Shown here: positions 31,447-42,329 of the stretch, in pieces
Numbering within the stretch: position 1 is the stretch's first letter
Layout: each line of letters opens with the position of its first letter
Source of the DNA: Astropecten irregularis
Taxonomy: Eukaryota > Echinodermata > Asteroidea > Paxillosida > Astropectinidae
Direction: 5' to 3'
DNA: 64,000 nt
NCBI GenBank assembly: GCA_963971285.1
Contig: OZ020262.1
Span: 5,179,036-5,243,035, forward strand
Translations under genes and position numbers: made by a program
The notes under the pieces: model-generated
What the model was told of the DNA's origin: nothing
Seen by the model: the letters and a program-made list of their open reading frames with translations, nothing else
Database searches by the model: none

Positions 31447-31997
31447 CTGACAAACCTTAAAAAACAAAAGCAAGTCCAAACTGATAAATATTGTAGCTCA
31501 AGCTATATCAATTTCACAGCAAAAGTAATACTGAAACAAACAAACAATCGGGGAAATGGTGTTTGGTGAAATTGTTTATTTTACTACCCAATTCAGAAAG
31601 TTTTGGTTTTGATTTGTAACCAATTAAGAAATGTTTATCAACGTAAACAAAGTGGGCAGACAATGGTTGAATACTGCAAGACAATGTATTCAATAGCCTG
31701 AATTTTCCAGCGGATGTAATCGTTGTCACTAGCTAGCTGCAGCTGTGTTTGGAGCTTGTAGAGTATGGTTTGTTTGAAAATTATCATCTATTCATATTCA
31801 AACCAGGCTAAGCTAATTTTGTCTCCCCCTCTTTTCCTTCTCTTTTTGAGTACGGCTTTCTCCCTCCCAATGTAATTGTTTTTACCTCTTTCTTTCTTTC
31901 TTTTCTTTTTCTTTTATGTTTATCTTTTGCTGGGAGAAAGGGGGCCCCTGCACCCCCCCGGATCCGCCTATAGGTTTTTACCAATGTTGTACATGGC

Positions 31998-32385
31998 CTT
32001 TAAAGGGAGCATATAGGATTTGCAAAGATGTGCGTTTTGGCTGAATGTGGTACTTAAACAGAAGTGAAGGTCTTAAACTTCCTTACAGACGTTATTTCAA
32101 GTACCTTTTTACGCTTTGTTCATCTGGAATGCATAAATAAGGCCAAAATAATCTTGCTCCCTTCACGGTTACACCACGCTTTCGAAATGCTAGTAAATCA
32201 TTCCGACGAACGATCTTTTTAAAAGGCACTCTTGATTTCCTTGAAAATCCCCAACATCTGATGAGCAAAGATTTACCATGGTGACTGTTTGCACTGTTTA
32301 CAAACTTTTTACAAGTCCATTTTCTGTCTGAAACTAAATCATTTTTTTTTTGGAGGCCTTGCAAATCATGTACGCTACCTTTAAG
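31998..32385. mobile_element. TTAA-type MITE family C
   Basis: TTTAAAGGGAGCATATAGGA and GCAAATCATGTACGCTACCT plus TTTAA are inverted ends. The 90-codon frame 32092-32364 is inside it and not called. Confidence 0.65.
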
Positions 32386-32567
32386 GTATTAAACAAAACA
32401 CTGTGATCAAATTTTCATACATGATATAAAACACCTGATCATCAGTAAAAAACTCGAGCTTGGTGAGGAACAGTCATTGCCCACGTGAAGAGTAGTTGGG
32501 CTTAATACGCCATTAGTCTCATCCAACTGGGTTGATTTAAACAAGAAATGACAGAACGTTACATTAC

Positions 32568-32681
32568 CTCGTAGGTATCCTTAAAAAGCACAGGCAGTTC
32601 TTCGCTGAGCTCGTACTTGAGACAAATGTGGAGTGATTCGTAGGCTAACTGACCGACGGACAAACATGCGGAGTTCATGGC
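32568..32681 (-). CDS. Internal exon of the unidentified minus-strand gene
   Basis: Acceptor ATTCATCAG, donor GAG|GTAATG, 114 bp, 38 codons in phase 0 (AMNSACLSVGQLAYESLHIC, then LKYELSEELPVLFKDTYE). Helical, Leu-rich. Upstream exons were not found in the window to the right with confidence; the gap at 33431 may hide sequence. Family not recognised. Confidence 0.6.
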
Positions 32682-32839
32682 CTGATGAATGCGATACAAA
32701 GAGTGTAGCCACCACCATGTATAAATAATAATCCCCGTGCAGCGAACACCAGTTGTAACATCCGTGGCAGACGATTTGAAAACAACATGCAAAAAGAAAA
32801 ATGATGCCATTTAGTTATGTGAAATCATACATGTCAACT

Positions 32840-33198
32840 TGAGGGTACAGTACAGGATTGGTAACATACCCAAACAGAAATGTTCACAGATTTACATATA
32901 ACTTTCACGGTATGAAGATGGTGCTGGTAGAAACATACTGTTCAAATGTTTCTGCCTGAAATGGTGTATTTATCTAGAAATTACCAAAAACAGTTTTGAT
33001 CTCGGGGTAAGATCAAAACCATTCTTTATGTTTTATTATAAGAAAAATTTTGTTGGGTTTTCGCTTTTTTCTTGTGACTCAGATGTCCGATTGAGCTCAA
33101 ATTTCCACAGGTGTATCATTTTATGTACATATTGGATCAGACAAAGTATGAGTGCTGTTCTGTGACATTTACCAATCATGTATTATACCTTTAAGCTA
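32840..33198. mobile_element. TTAA-type MITE family B copy
   Basis: AGGGTACAGTACAGGATTGG ... ACCAATCATGTATTATACCT with TTTAA at the right; the central hallmark TTTTGATCTCGGGGTAAGAT is present. Confidence 0.75.
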
Positions 33199-33369
33199 GT
33201 GAAATCTTCAGTAAAATAAGATGAAATCTTTGTAGAGATATTCACAAAAATAATATGATATGATTGGATAAATTATAAGTGATTAGTCCAATATACACAA
33301 TCTAGTGATTAATACAATCTAACCAATCAATAGATAAAGATTCCTCAATTCCAACATAAGTACCACAAC

Positions 33370-33404
33370 GTTACCATGGTAACATATGCTTGTTGCCATG
33401 GAAA
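33370..33404. promoter_or_regulatory. RFX X-box-like palindromes
   Basis: GTTACCATGGTAAC (33370-33383) fits the RFX X-box consensus exactly, and GTTGCCATGGAAA (33392-33404) is a second, weaker match 9 bp on. Function is inference. Confidence 0.45.
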
Positions 33405-33430
33405 ATCCCTGGAACTATCATGGTACTGAG

Positions 33431-33630
33431 NNNNNNNNNNNNNNNNNNNNNNNNNNNNNNNNNNNNNNNNNNNNNNNNNNNNNNNNNNNNNNNNNNNNNN
33501 NNNNNNNNNNNNNNNNNNNNNNNNNNNNNNNNNNNNNNNNNNNNNNNNNNNNNNNNNNNNNNNNNNNNNNNNNNNNNNNNNNNNNNNNNNNNNNNNNNNN
33601 NNNNNNNNNNNNNNNNNNNNNNNNNNNNNN
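33431..33630. other. Assembly gap (200 N)
   Basis: Exactly 200 N, a placeholder length, directly bordering a 16-bp minisatellite. The true length is unknown and probably larger. Confidence 0.99.
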
Positions 33631-34492
33631 ACTCGGTCCGTGGCCAACTCGGTCCGTGACCAACTCGGTCCGTGACCAACTCGGTCCCTATGGGAAAACG
33701 TACACAGACAAGAATCCAGTTTGCAGCAGCAGTGTACAACATGTAGGCTACTTGTATTAATGTTTTGTAATGTCATCATAACATAAGATTATATGTTTTG
33801 CTTGTGGCTGAAACCGTGAAGAAATAGAAATAAATTATGTCTTATTATGTTGATACCATAATTATTTGATAAAATGGCACAATACAATTTTAATTAAAAT
33901 ATCAATTAAATTATATACGAAGTCAAATGCCTTATGGAAACGTGCTTTTTATGTTTAAAATTAATAAATTAATAAATTAATAATAATGATGACTGTTTTG
34001 TGTTTTTGTTTTTATTTTGTTTAGCTTTGTTTTAATTAATCTGTGTATAAACATATAAGATTTATAATTGGCAGGTGTTTGGGAAGGGCACGTCTTTTGA
34101 TGACAGGTTTTTTTTTTTTCTTTTTTTTTTTTTTACTTTTTGTCATCCCTGGGCAGCACCTGCCAATGTATTTTTTATTCTTATAATGTTTTTAAGATAA
34201 TAAATGAATAAATAAATAAATAAGCCTAAATAAATAGTTAAATTCACGCAATTTGCGAGACTACACACTCGTTTTGCTGCAACAAAATTACCAGACGTTT
34301 TTGCGTGCATTTTCCCATAGGGACCGAGTTGGTCACGGACCGAGTTGGTCACGGACCGAGTTGGTTACGGACCGAGTTGGCCTCGGACCGAGTTGGTTAC
34401 GGACCGAGTTGGTCATGGACCGAGTTGGTTACGGACCGAGTTGGTCACGGACCGAGTTGACTCGGACCGAGTTGGTTACGGACCGAGTTGAC
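33631..34492. mobile_element. Foldback element with 16-bp tandem repeats at both ends
   Basis: Left end: ACTCGGTCCGTGACCA units (33631-33690, continuing into the gap). Right end: the inverse GGACCGAGTTGGTCAC units (34321-34492). Next to each array, CCTATGGGAAAACG (left) pairs with TTTTCCCATAGGG (right). A non-coding AT-rich centre separates them. Tandem repeats making up long inverted ends is the FB/TU foldback architecture. Confidence 0.8.
34080..34232. repeat. Possible LINE 3' tail
   Basis: A segment ending in ATAAATGAATAAATAAATAA preceded by GGGCAGCACCTGCCAATG resembles a non-LTR retrotransposon 3' end. No coding remnant accompanies it. Lies in the centre of the foldback element. Confidence 0.35.
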
Positions 34493-34574
34493 CTGAAACC
34501 TTTAAATGCACATAGTGCATAGCATTGTATGGTTACCAGCTTTAGATGCACTGCATGCTGCATGCACTGAATGG

Positions 34575-34934
34575 TAGCCGGGTACCAGTGTACAATTTGA
34601 AAACATGGCAGCCAACTGACACTGTGCTCATGAATATGAGATCTCTGTGCCCATTTTCATGGAAAAAATGATCTTTTCTTCAAAAAATGTGAGTAAACCT
34701 TGTCATTATTGGAATCTCCAATTCTCCCTTGGTCCATAGCTGGCCGCATGAGACATTTTAGGATCGTTTTGGAGGTGAAATCACAGGATTTTGACTCAGG
34801 GTAGAGGCAAAACATTGCAAAATGGAGCTCTTGCAGGCAAAATGCAAACAAGGTACTTGGACCCTACTATCGCCAGACCATGTCCAAATGTTAAAAAAGG
34901 GCGATTTTTAGGGTCCAAGTTACTCGGACTATTC
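34575..34934. mobile_element. One-armed copy of the 642-bp MULE-like palindrome
   Basis: From the central segment (GGTACCAGTGTACAATTTGA) to the right terminus (CCAAGTTACTCGGACTA) it matches 17310-17613. The left arm is missing. Confidence 0.8.
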
Positions 34935-35285
34935 TGGCACAGGGTTTGTGTACGTACGTACGGGGTGTAACTTTAAGAGTTGTTCGTGGTATGAAAAATC
35001 GTTTCTTACCTGATTCCAAATCTCTTACATCGGAGGATTACTGGCCTCTTGAAAGTCAAACTGCTACATAAATGAAACTGAAATTGAAATGTGTAAAAAC
35101 CATCCCAATTCCAAGTAGCCTAAACGGTGTTTCCCCATTTTTTTCGACGCACTCATGACTCAAATTTCGCGTGACCTTTGTTTACTTGAGCAGCGCCACC
35201 TCGCGTCAGGTTTCTGAATGATGAGAACAATAATTATTCTGCCCATGCGTCAAACTTTTTTAGCTTGTGGTCCGTGCGTGTGGCC
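34935..35285. other. Spacer with no recognised feature
   Basis: Splice-like signals flank 35008-35058 on the minus strand (TATGTAGCAG, CAG|GTAAGAAA), but the 51-bp stretch is too short to support as an exon. Confidence 0.3.
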
Positions 35286-35289
35286 AGGG

Positions 35290-35524
35290 GCCAATTTCAT
35301 AGAGCTGCTTAGCACAAAAAATTGCTTAGCGCAAAAATAGCTTGCCCAATCAAACAAACCACCATTGAAAATTCCATTTGATATTCATGGTCAGCGAACA
35401 ACAGCCAAAGAACAATCACAAGCGATACACAACACGCGGAAATTTGGTAGTTAATCCTGTTTTTACTAAGACAGAAATGTCATGCTTAGCAAATTTTTGT
35501 GCTAAGCAGCTCTATGAAATTGGC
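35290..35524. mobile_element. Harbinger-type MITE with CAG target duplication, copy 2
   Basis: GGGCCAATTTCATAGAGCTG and CAGCTCTATGAAATTGGCCC are perfect inverted ends; CAG lies outside both. The inner TTAGCACAAAAA also pairs. Confidence 0.85.
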
Positions 35525-35981
35525 CCCAGTATACTGTGTTTGTCACTAAGCAAAGTCACTGCATTATTTTAAAAGAGCCCGAGTTATAGCAACGTGTAGG
35601 CCAACTTATAAACTCGGATTTTATTATTTTTATAGATGCGAACGAATTTCCTTATCTTGTATTGTCTTGGCATACTAGTACACGAAATTGTTGAGAGAAA
35701 TTTCTTTGGAAAGTTTGGAGACCGGTTTTGGGTTTTTTTTTTTGGGGGGGGGGCTATTCAAAGTTCTGATGCAGTTTTCACGATGACGGAAAAGAATACA
35801 ACGGAATCGACATATGCCTCACATGAGAAAACATAAACAGTTCACCTTTTTAATTTTTTTGACACACAAACCAAAAATTCCTTTCCAAATTGGGGATAGG
35901 CAATTACAATGTCGGAACGATATGGCTAGTATAATTAAACGCTGTGAATAAAATAATTGTGTAAATGCCTCATCATATATT

Positions 35982-36335
35982 AAAGGTAGGCATACAGTAC
36001 AGGTTTGGTATTATACCCAAACAGAAATGTTCACAGACTTACCTATAACTTCCAGAATTATGAAGATGGTGCTTTTATTTCCGCCTGAAATGCTGTATTT
36101 ATCCAGGAATGAGTAAAACAAACACCGAAAACAGTTTTGGTCTCGGGGTTAGATCAAAACTCTTGTATGTGAATAGGTTTTTTTAAATACCGTGAGCGTT
36201 TTCGAGTCACTGTTTTCTACAGGTTCCCATGATGACATGAGCTGAAAATGTCACAGGTTTGTTTTTATTCAATGACAAATCAAATCATAAACAGTATGTT
36301 GTTGCTCTGTCACCCTTACCAATTAGTATGAGCCG
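35982..36335. mobile_element. TTAA-type MITE family B copy
   Basis: TTAAAGGTAGGCATACAGTA, then ACAGGTTTGGTATTATACCC at the left; ACCAATTAGTATGAGCC at the right; hallmark TTTTGGTCTCGGGGTTAGAT. Diverged. Confidence 0.55.
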
Positions 36336-36339
36336 TGTA

Positions 36340-36558
36340 TGGGCGTTTACGAAATTGGGCTTGAGGTTAGGCTTGGGATTTATTTTTGCTGCCGTCATTT
36401 TGTGCTCGGAATGAAATTTAGGGCTGGAGATACATGGCGAAGCTGCAGCTTTTCTCCGGCTTTGTCATGTGGCCTTCATTTTGTTTTGTGGGCCCCAAAT
36501 GGCGGTAGCGAAATAAGTCCCAAGCCTAGCTAGCCTCAAGCCTGGTTTCGTAAAGGCG
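36340..36558. mobile_element. Relative of the GGCTCAGGCTC MITE
   Basis: GGGCGTTTACGAAATTGGGC and GCCTGGTTTCGTAAAGGCGT are inverted ends; TTGAGGTTAGGCTTGGGA pairs with CCCAAGCCTAGCTAGCCTCA. Shares only the terminal GGCGTTTACGAAA with the other copies. Confidence 0.7.
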
Positions 36559-36559
36559 T

Positions 36560-36990
36560 ATATGTCTCCATTTATTGAAGCCTTTACCCCATGAAAGAAA
36601 ATTGATCCCATTTTCTAGACCAAGTCAAAAAAATAACCTGCAAACAAAACGATTTCTAAAAACAAAACGGAAAGTTAACGACATTTAAAGCCGCTGCAAT
36701 TTAGACTTTGTCACCATTGACATTTCCTGAGTGAGAATTTAATTGCTCGAATACCAATTACCTATGGTCGTACGTTTATGAACTCAGAACGTTTTGTCTC
36801 ATACTGTCTACCGATGTGCTCAGGAAATAATGTGGACATGTTGATTTAAACCCAACATCAGGAATAGGACGGCACGAGGCCCAATAAAGTCGTTAATATT
36901 TTACTGGTATGCATGATATCCCACTGGTTTAGTATGAACTTTTGTAGTTCATTTTCATTAATGATCATGTTTTGTTCGAATGGTTGTTTT
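36560..36990. other. Spacer with no recognised feature
   Basis: No coding frame, repeat pair or RNA gene could be supported. Confidence 0.35.
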
Positions 36991-37356
36991 TAAAGGTATA
37001 GTATCATACTTTGGTTTTTATCAAAGAAATACAGATTCATGGGCAAAAATATCAAGACAGAAACAGTAGCAGTCATCTGTGAAAATTTCATTCCCATACG
37101 GTGCCCACTTTTTGAGAAAATATTGAAAAAAGGCCACAGTATTTCTTAAGTCTTTTCTCTTTTATTTTTGATCTTTTAAAAGATCAAAAAGATTTTCGGT
37201 CGTTGTTTTACTAATTTCTGGATAAATACAGCATTTCAGGCGGAAAAATGTCAACGATATGTTTCTACCACAACTATCTCCATACCCTGTAAGTTATACG
37301 TAAATCTGTGAACATTTCTGTTTTGGCTTCTTACCAAAGTATGATACTACCTTTAA
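36991..37356. mobile_element. TTAA-type MITE family A copy
   Basis: TTAAAGGTATAGTATCATACT at the left and ACCAAAGTATGATACTACCT plus TTAA at the right; central GATCTTTTAAAAGATC palindrome. Confidence 0.8.
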
Positions 37357-38090
37357 AGGTAAAGTACAGGATTGGTAACATACCCAAACAGAAATGTTCA
37401 CAGATTTACCTTTAGGGGTATGAAGATGATGCTGGTATAGAAACATATCCTTAAAATATTTCCGCCTGAAATGGTGCATTTATCCAGAAATTAGTAAAAA
37501 CAACGACCGAAAACAGTTTTGATCTTGGGGTAAGATCAAAACCATTCTTTAAGTTTATAAGAAAATATTAGTCGCGTTTTCACTATTTTCTCGTGACTCA
37601 GATGTCCGATTGAGCTCAAATTTTCACAGGTTTAATATCATTTCATGTACATAATGTTGGATCAGACAAGAGTGTGAGTGCTATTCTGTGACCTTTAAAG
37701 GTAGTATCATACTTTGGTAAGAGACAAAAACAGAAATGTTCACAGATTTACGTATAACTTACATGGTATGAAGATGGTGCTGGTAGAAACATGCTGTTAA
37801 AATATTTCCGCCTGAAATGGTGTATTTATCCAGAAATTAGTAAAACAACGACCGAAAATCTTTTTGATCTTTTAAAAGATAAAAAATAAAAGAGAAAACA
37901 CTTAAGAAATACTGTGACCGTTTTTCGCTGTTTTCTCAAAAAGTGGGCACCGTATGGGACTGAAATGTTCACAGATGACTGTTACTGTATCTTCCTTGAT
38001 ATTTTTACCCACGAATCTGTATTTCTTTGACAAAAACCAAAGTATGATACTATACCTTTAAACAATCATGTATTATACCTTTATGTGAAA
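37354..38090. mobile_element. TTAA-type MITE family B copy split by a family A copy
   Basis: Left part 37354-37694 (AGGTAAAGTACAGGATTGGT ... CTATTCTGTGACC) and right part 38062-38088 (CAATCATGTATTATACC). The family A element 37699-38057 lies between them. Confidence 0.82.
37699..38057. mobile_element. TTAA-type MITE family A nested in family B
   Basis: AGGTAGTATCATACTTTGGT at the left and CCAAAGTATGATACTATACC at the right. TTAA is present on both sides (37695-37698, 38058-38061), within an otherwise continuous family B element. This nesting shows TTAA is the duplicated target, as in piggyBac and Kolobok. Confidence 0.85.
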
Positions 38091-38660
38091 AGGTTAAAGT
38101 GATGTTTACTGATTCTGTTTGGAAACATAATGGCATGTGGATTCACATGCATGGCTTTTTAAATATCGCAACAAAAAAATCTTCACTATTAAGAAATCAT
38201 AATATCCTGGTAAAATATATTCACTATTATGCCACCAAAAATAATAACACTATCGGGACAGAATTGTCAATATCGAAAGCGAGATATATTACAATTAGAA
38301 ATAGAAATATCTCCAAAAAAAAAAGAAAAAAAAAAGACATGTCTTATTCTTTTAATATTAAAATTGCAAGCCACAAAAAGGCCTCGGATGGTTTTCCCCC
38401 TGGAAAGTTTTTTGATTTGCCTTACAGCTTTGTTTATCTAGTGAATGGAAACGCCATAATCCCCGTACATAATACGAGGGATTTTGCTCAAAATAGCACG
38501 GACAAAATTAAGTTGATTTTAACAGTATTGGCATCTCATTCCATGCGGAAATGTTTGAAGAAACAAACCCAAATGAAGATCTATAATATCACTTTTCGCG
38601 GTTCAGCCTGGCTAGGTTACGAATTTCCATCTTCTATGAGCATGGTTTGAAATAGATTGT
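38091..38660. other. AT-rich spacer with an unsupported 183-codon frame
   Basis: A plus frame at 38099-38650 is open for 183 codons, but its composition (Lys/Ile/Asn-rich, poly-K, AT-driven) and lack of any domain argue against a gene. No splice sites or neighbours support it. Confidence 0.3.
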
Positions 38661-38663
38661 TAA

Positions 38664-39010
38664 AGGTACTAGTACAGTACAGGATTGGCAACAAACCAAA
38701 ACAGAAATGTTCACATTATTTTCAAATAAAGAAAACACGACATAGAGATGGACATGATAGAAAATCCCTGTGAAATATTTCTACCGAAAATGCTATATTG
38801 TTTAGAAAAGTGGGAAACAAATAATTTACGTCTCGACCAGATCAAAAACATTCTTTATGTCTTTTTAGAAGGGAAAAAAGAGCAGTTTTTGCTATTTTCT
38901 AGAGATGTCCGATTGAGCTCAAATTTGCACAGGCTCATTATAGTACGTGTATATAATTATGCTGGATTAGACAAAGTGTGAGCGCTGTTTTGTGACCTTT
39001 ACCAATCATG
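38664..39010. mobile_element. TTAA-type MITE family B copy
   Basis: TACAGTACAGGATTGGCAAC at the left, TGACCTTTACCAATCATGTA at the right; internal GATGTCCGATTGAGCTCAAA hallmark. Strongly diverged. Confidence 0.6.
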
Positions 39011-39013
39011 TAT

Positions 39014-39436
39014 ATCAAGGTGTCCCCAAAAAACGCAACACTTGTGTCGAGAACTATTATATGAAAATAAAACTGTTTATCACTTCGTGATTCAGATATG
39101 TGATAAAGCTTTATCTTGGCTATTACCATGTTGAATTTGAGCAAAATTGGACTAAAAATGAGTGAAAAAATTAAGACTGAATTACACAACCTCAAAATCC
39201 GATGTTTAACTTTCTTTCATACACATTATGTGTATAATTGACCACTATGCGTGTTATCCTTGCAAATTTGTTTTTAAGGAGTACTCTTTCAATTGGTAAT
39301 ATTTTCGCCAATTTCACCCCGATTTTGCTTAAATTCTACATGCTTGTATGACATATCTGAATCTTGAAGTGATAAACAGTTTAATCTTAACATAATGGGT
39401 CCCGACACAGTGTTGCGTTTTTTCTGGGACACCCTG
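39014..39436. mobile_element. Mariner-like MITE
   Basis: CAAGGTGTCCCCAAAAAACG and GTTTTTTCTGGGACACCCTG are inverted ends (CAGGGTGTCCCA is typical of mariner), with CGCAACAC pairing inward. TA flanks the right end and TATAT the left. TGTTTATCACTT / AAGTGATAAACAG pair inside. Non-coding. Confidence 0.75.
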
Positions 39437-39439
39437 TAC

Positions 39440-40446
39440 AATTGTATACATGTATACTTGTAAGGGTTAACTAAATTGTATTACCTGCGTTTGTACCATC
39501 TGGGGATAGTATAATATTTGTTTATACTATATACTGCGACCGAGAATTAGCAGATATTCAGAAGATGCAAAAGAATGTCTCCACTTTTGTTGCGAATTAA
39601 GCACGATTCAACGAGATCATTCCATACTGTCTCACTGTATAGATGAAAAGCTGCAATTATCAATGTCGTAACATGATGCCCTGATGTAATCTTTTATCGG
39701 GATACATGTTAAAAGCCATCCTAACATTCAGACGGTTTTGACAAAGGGAATTTCTTCTCCAAAATTCGAATACGGTCGTATTTTTGGCAGCCGACTTCTC
39801 AGTTATAATATCACAAAATTTGATACAAAAATAGCACAGATAATAAAATAAATGCAGAGATGACACAAAAATGATTTGAAAAGTGTTTGAAAACATCGAT
39901 GTTTATGATGTCTACAGGTAAGGTTAGATGCCACGATCTTAGTCAGCTTGATGTAATTCGATTATGTAATTCTTGAAATTTTCACAATTAGGCCTACCTT
40001 ATATGGATATTGACCGCGCTAGCTGTTCTTGTAAAAAACAATTGAATAAATAGAAACCGTTTTATAATTAATTGCCATGTTTTCAAAAACACACACACGA
40101 ACTACGAAGAATGTTCACGGCTTAATTTTCATATAAGATTTTTGAAAACTGGATAATTCATCAAATGTGATTTCTTTCTTTTTTTGGGGGGGGTATATAA
40201 CTATATCATGAATTTCACGGAACTAAATGTGATTTAGTTTGACGTTCAAAGTGAGCGTGTTCCTCAAATGATACGAAAATACGTTCAAATTCGAAGTGAA
40301 GGGCCATTGTCGGTTATTTATATCGCAACAGTCCAGTGCAAGTGTACATGTTTTCCCTTTTATTTCACAAAATTATGCCATTATTTTGTACTGCATGCCT
40401 TTCGCCTTTGTTTTAATACAGGTTTTGAGTTACATCCGTATGCAAG
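39440..40446. other. AT-rich spacer with no recognised feature
   Basis: No exon, repeat pair or RNA gene was supported in this kilobase. Confidence 0.35.
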
Positions 40447-40448
40447 CT

Positions 40449-40806
40449 AAAGGTAATATCATACCGTTTTTTGTCACAGAATGCAGATTCATGGGCAAAA
40501 ATATCAAGACAGATACAGTAACAGTCATCTGTGAAATGTTCAGTCCCATACGGTGCCCATTTCTTTTTTTAGAAAACAGTGAAAATACTCACAGTATACT
40601 TTTAAAATCTTTTGACCTTTAGTTTTGATCTTTAAAAGATCAAAATTGTTTTTGTTCATTGGTTCTACTCTAACAGCATTTCAGGCAGAACAAAATTAAC
40701 GGTATATGTTTCTACCATCGGCATGCATCTTTATACCCTGTAAGTTTTAGGTAAATTTGAAGATTTCTGCTTCGGTATGCAACCAAAGTATTATACTACC
40801 TTTAAG
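40449..40806. mobile_element. TTAA-type MITE family A copy
   Basis: CTAAAGGTAATATCATACCG ... CAAAGTATTATACTACCTTTAA; central GATCTTTAAAAGATC palindrome. Confidence 0.75.
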
Positions 40807-40956
40807 ATCCCTTAAAACTAATTCATTGATTTCATTTCAACTTCACAATACTGGGCTAAAATGCGGTCATACAAACTAAACTATTCGCAAAAGTGAAGTT
40901 GAACTGCGGTTAATTAGTGATGGCAACGATGGTAAAATCACGTTACTTTCGCGACT

Positions 40957-41324
40957 TAAAAGTAGTATCATACTTTGGTAAGAAACCAAATCAGAAATGT
41001 TCACAGATTTACATATAACTTTCAGGGTATGAAGATGGTGCTGGTAGAAACCTACCGTTAAAATGTTTCCGCCTGAAATGGTGTATTTATCCAGAAATTA
41101 GTAAAACAACGACCGAAAATATTGTTGATCTTTTAAAAGATCAAAAATAACAGAGAAAATACGTAAGAAATACTGTGGCCGTTTTTCACGATTTTCTCAA
41201 AAAGTGAGCAGCGTATGGGACTGAAATTTTCACAGATGACTTGTGACTCATCTTCCTTGATATTTTTGCCCATGAATCTGTGCTTCTTTGACAAAAACCA
41301 AAGTATGATACTTCCTTTAAAGGC
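40957..41324. mobile_element. TTAA-type MITE family A copy
   Basis: TTAAAAGTAGTATCATACTT ... CCAAAGTATGATACTTCCTTT; central TTGATCTTTTAAAAGATCAA. Confidence 0.8.
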
Positions 41325-41700
41325 ATTGCATACGTTTGGAAATGACTCTGAAAATTTATGGCAATAAAAACTTACTTGGTGAGAAGTACAGCTGCTTTGG
41401 ATAGTATAATGCATATTGAGAAACGTTCAATTCGAAGTACCGCGGTTATGGGAAAATATGTCACTTTTTATCTCCAAAAAATATGAATCTGAGAAGCGTT
41501 ATGGCCGTAACGCTTCTCAGCTATTGACTAACTGTTCTCTGGCGTGAAATAACCGCTCTTGTTTGTCGCCAAAATCTCAAAAACGCTACCACCTTTTGAA
41601 TTGAAACTTTCACAGGTTAGTTTTATGGTACATATATACAATTATATTGGTTTGAAACAAACAGTACGCTCAAATTACCAAACGTATGCAATCCCTTTAA
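41322..41700. mobile_element. TTAA-type MITE family D
   Basis: AAAGGCATTGCATACGTTTGG and CCAAACGTATGCAATCCCTTT are inverted ends with TTTAAA on both sides; abuts the preceding family A copy. Centre holds the palindrome GAAGCGTTATGG..CGTAACGCTTC. Confidence 0.8.
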
Positions 41701-41719
41701 ACAATTTTAATGCGCTTTA

Positions 41720-42320
41720 TATGATTTTCGTGCATTGAACACAGTAAAAACGGATAAATCCAATTGCAACTGAAAAGACTCCGCATTGGCTTGTACAAAT
41801 TGACGACTTTCTCTCGGAGTAAATGAAAAAAGGACACAAAAGAGAAGACAATAAATGTGATTGTAAAATAAGTAATAAAGAAAGGAAGAAAGAAATTATA
41901 CGATTTTCTTGAATGCAAATTGACGACCTTCTTTTCAATAGTAAATACAAACGAAGAAAGAAATGAAGATATTATTTTCTTGAATTGAACACAGTAAAAT
42001 CAAATAACGTGAATGTAAAGACTAACGAAAACAAGAAAGAGATAAAGAAATATACGATTTTCTTGAATACAAATTGACGACGTTCTTAAATACAAACGAA
42101 ACAAATAATACATAATGCGAAATTCTTTGAATTCAACACAGTAAAATCAAATAACATGCATGTAAACACAAACGAGAATAAGAAAAAAGGAATTTACTAC
42201 GATTTTCTTCAATTTAACACAGTAAAAACAACTTAAATCAAATTTCAACTTTGAAGACTCTGCAGTGGCTTGTACAAATTGGCGACCTCCTTTTCAGAGT
42301 AACTGAATATCAGAGCCCCT
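41720..42320. repeat. Degenerate tandem repeats (ACACAGTAAAA / TTGACGAC units)
   Basis: GAACACAGTAAAA recurs at 41737, 41989, 42131 and 42218, and TACAAATTGACGAC-like segments at 41790, 41915, 42065 and 42273. They are separated by AAAGAAAGAAAT stretches. An old, diverged tandem array; non-coding. Confidence 0.6.
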
Positions 42321-42329
42321 TATATTCCT

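Noticed and set aside
33345-33779. Frames of 81-144 codons across the gap
   Set aside because: They are mostly N translated as X.
38099-38650. 183-codon plus-strand frame
   Set aside because: AT-driven composition, poly-lysine run, no domain, no splice context.
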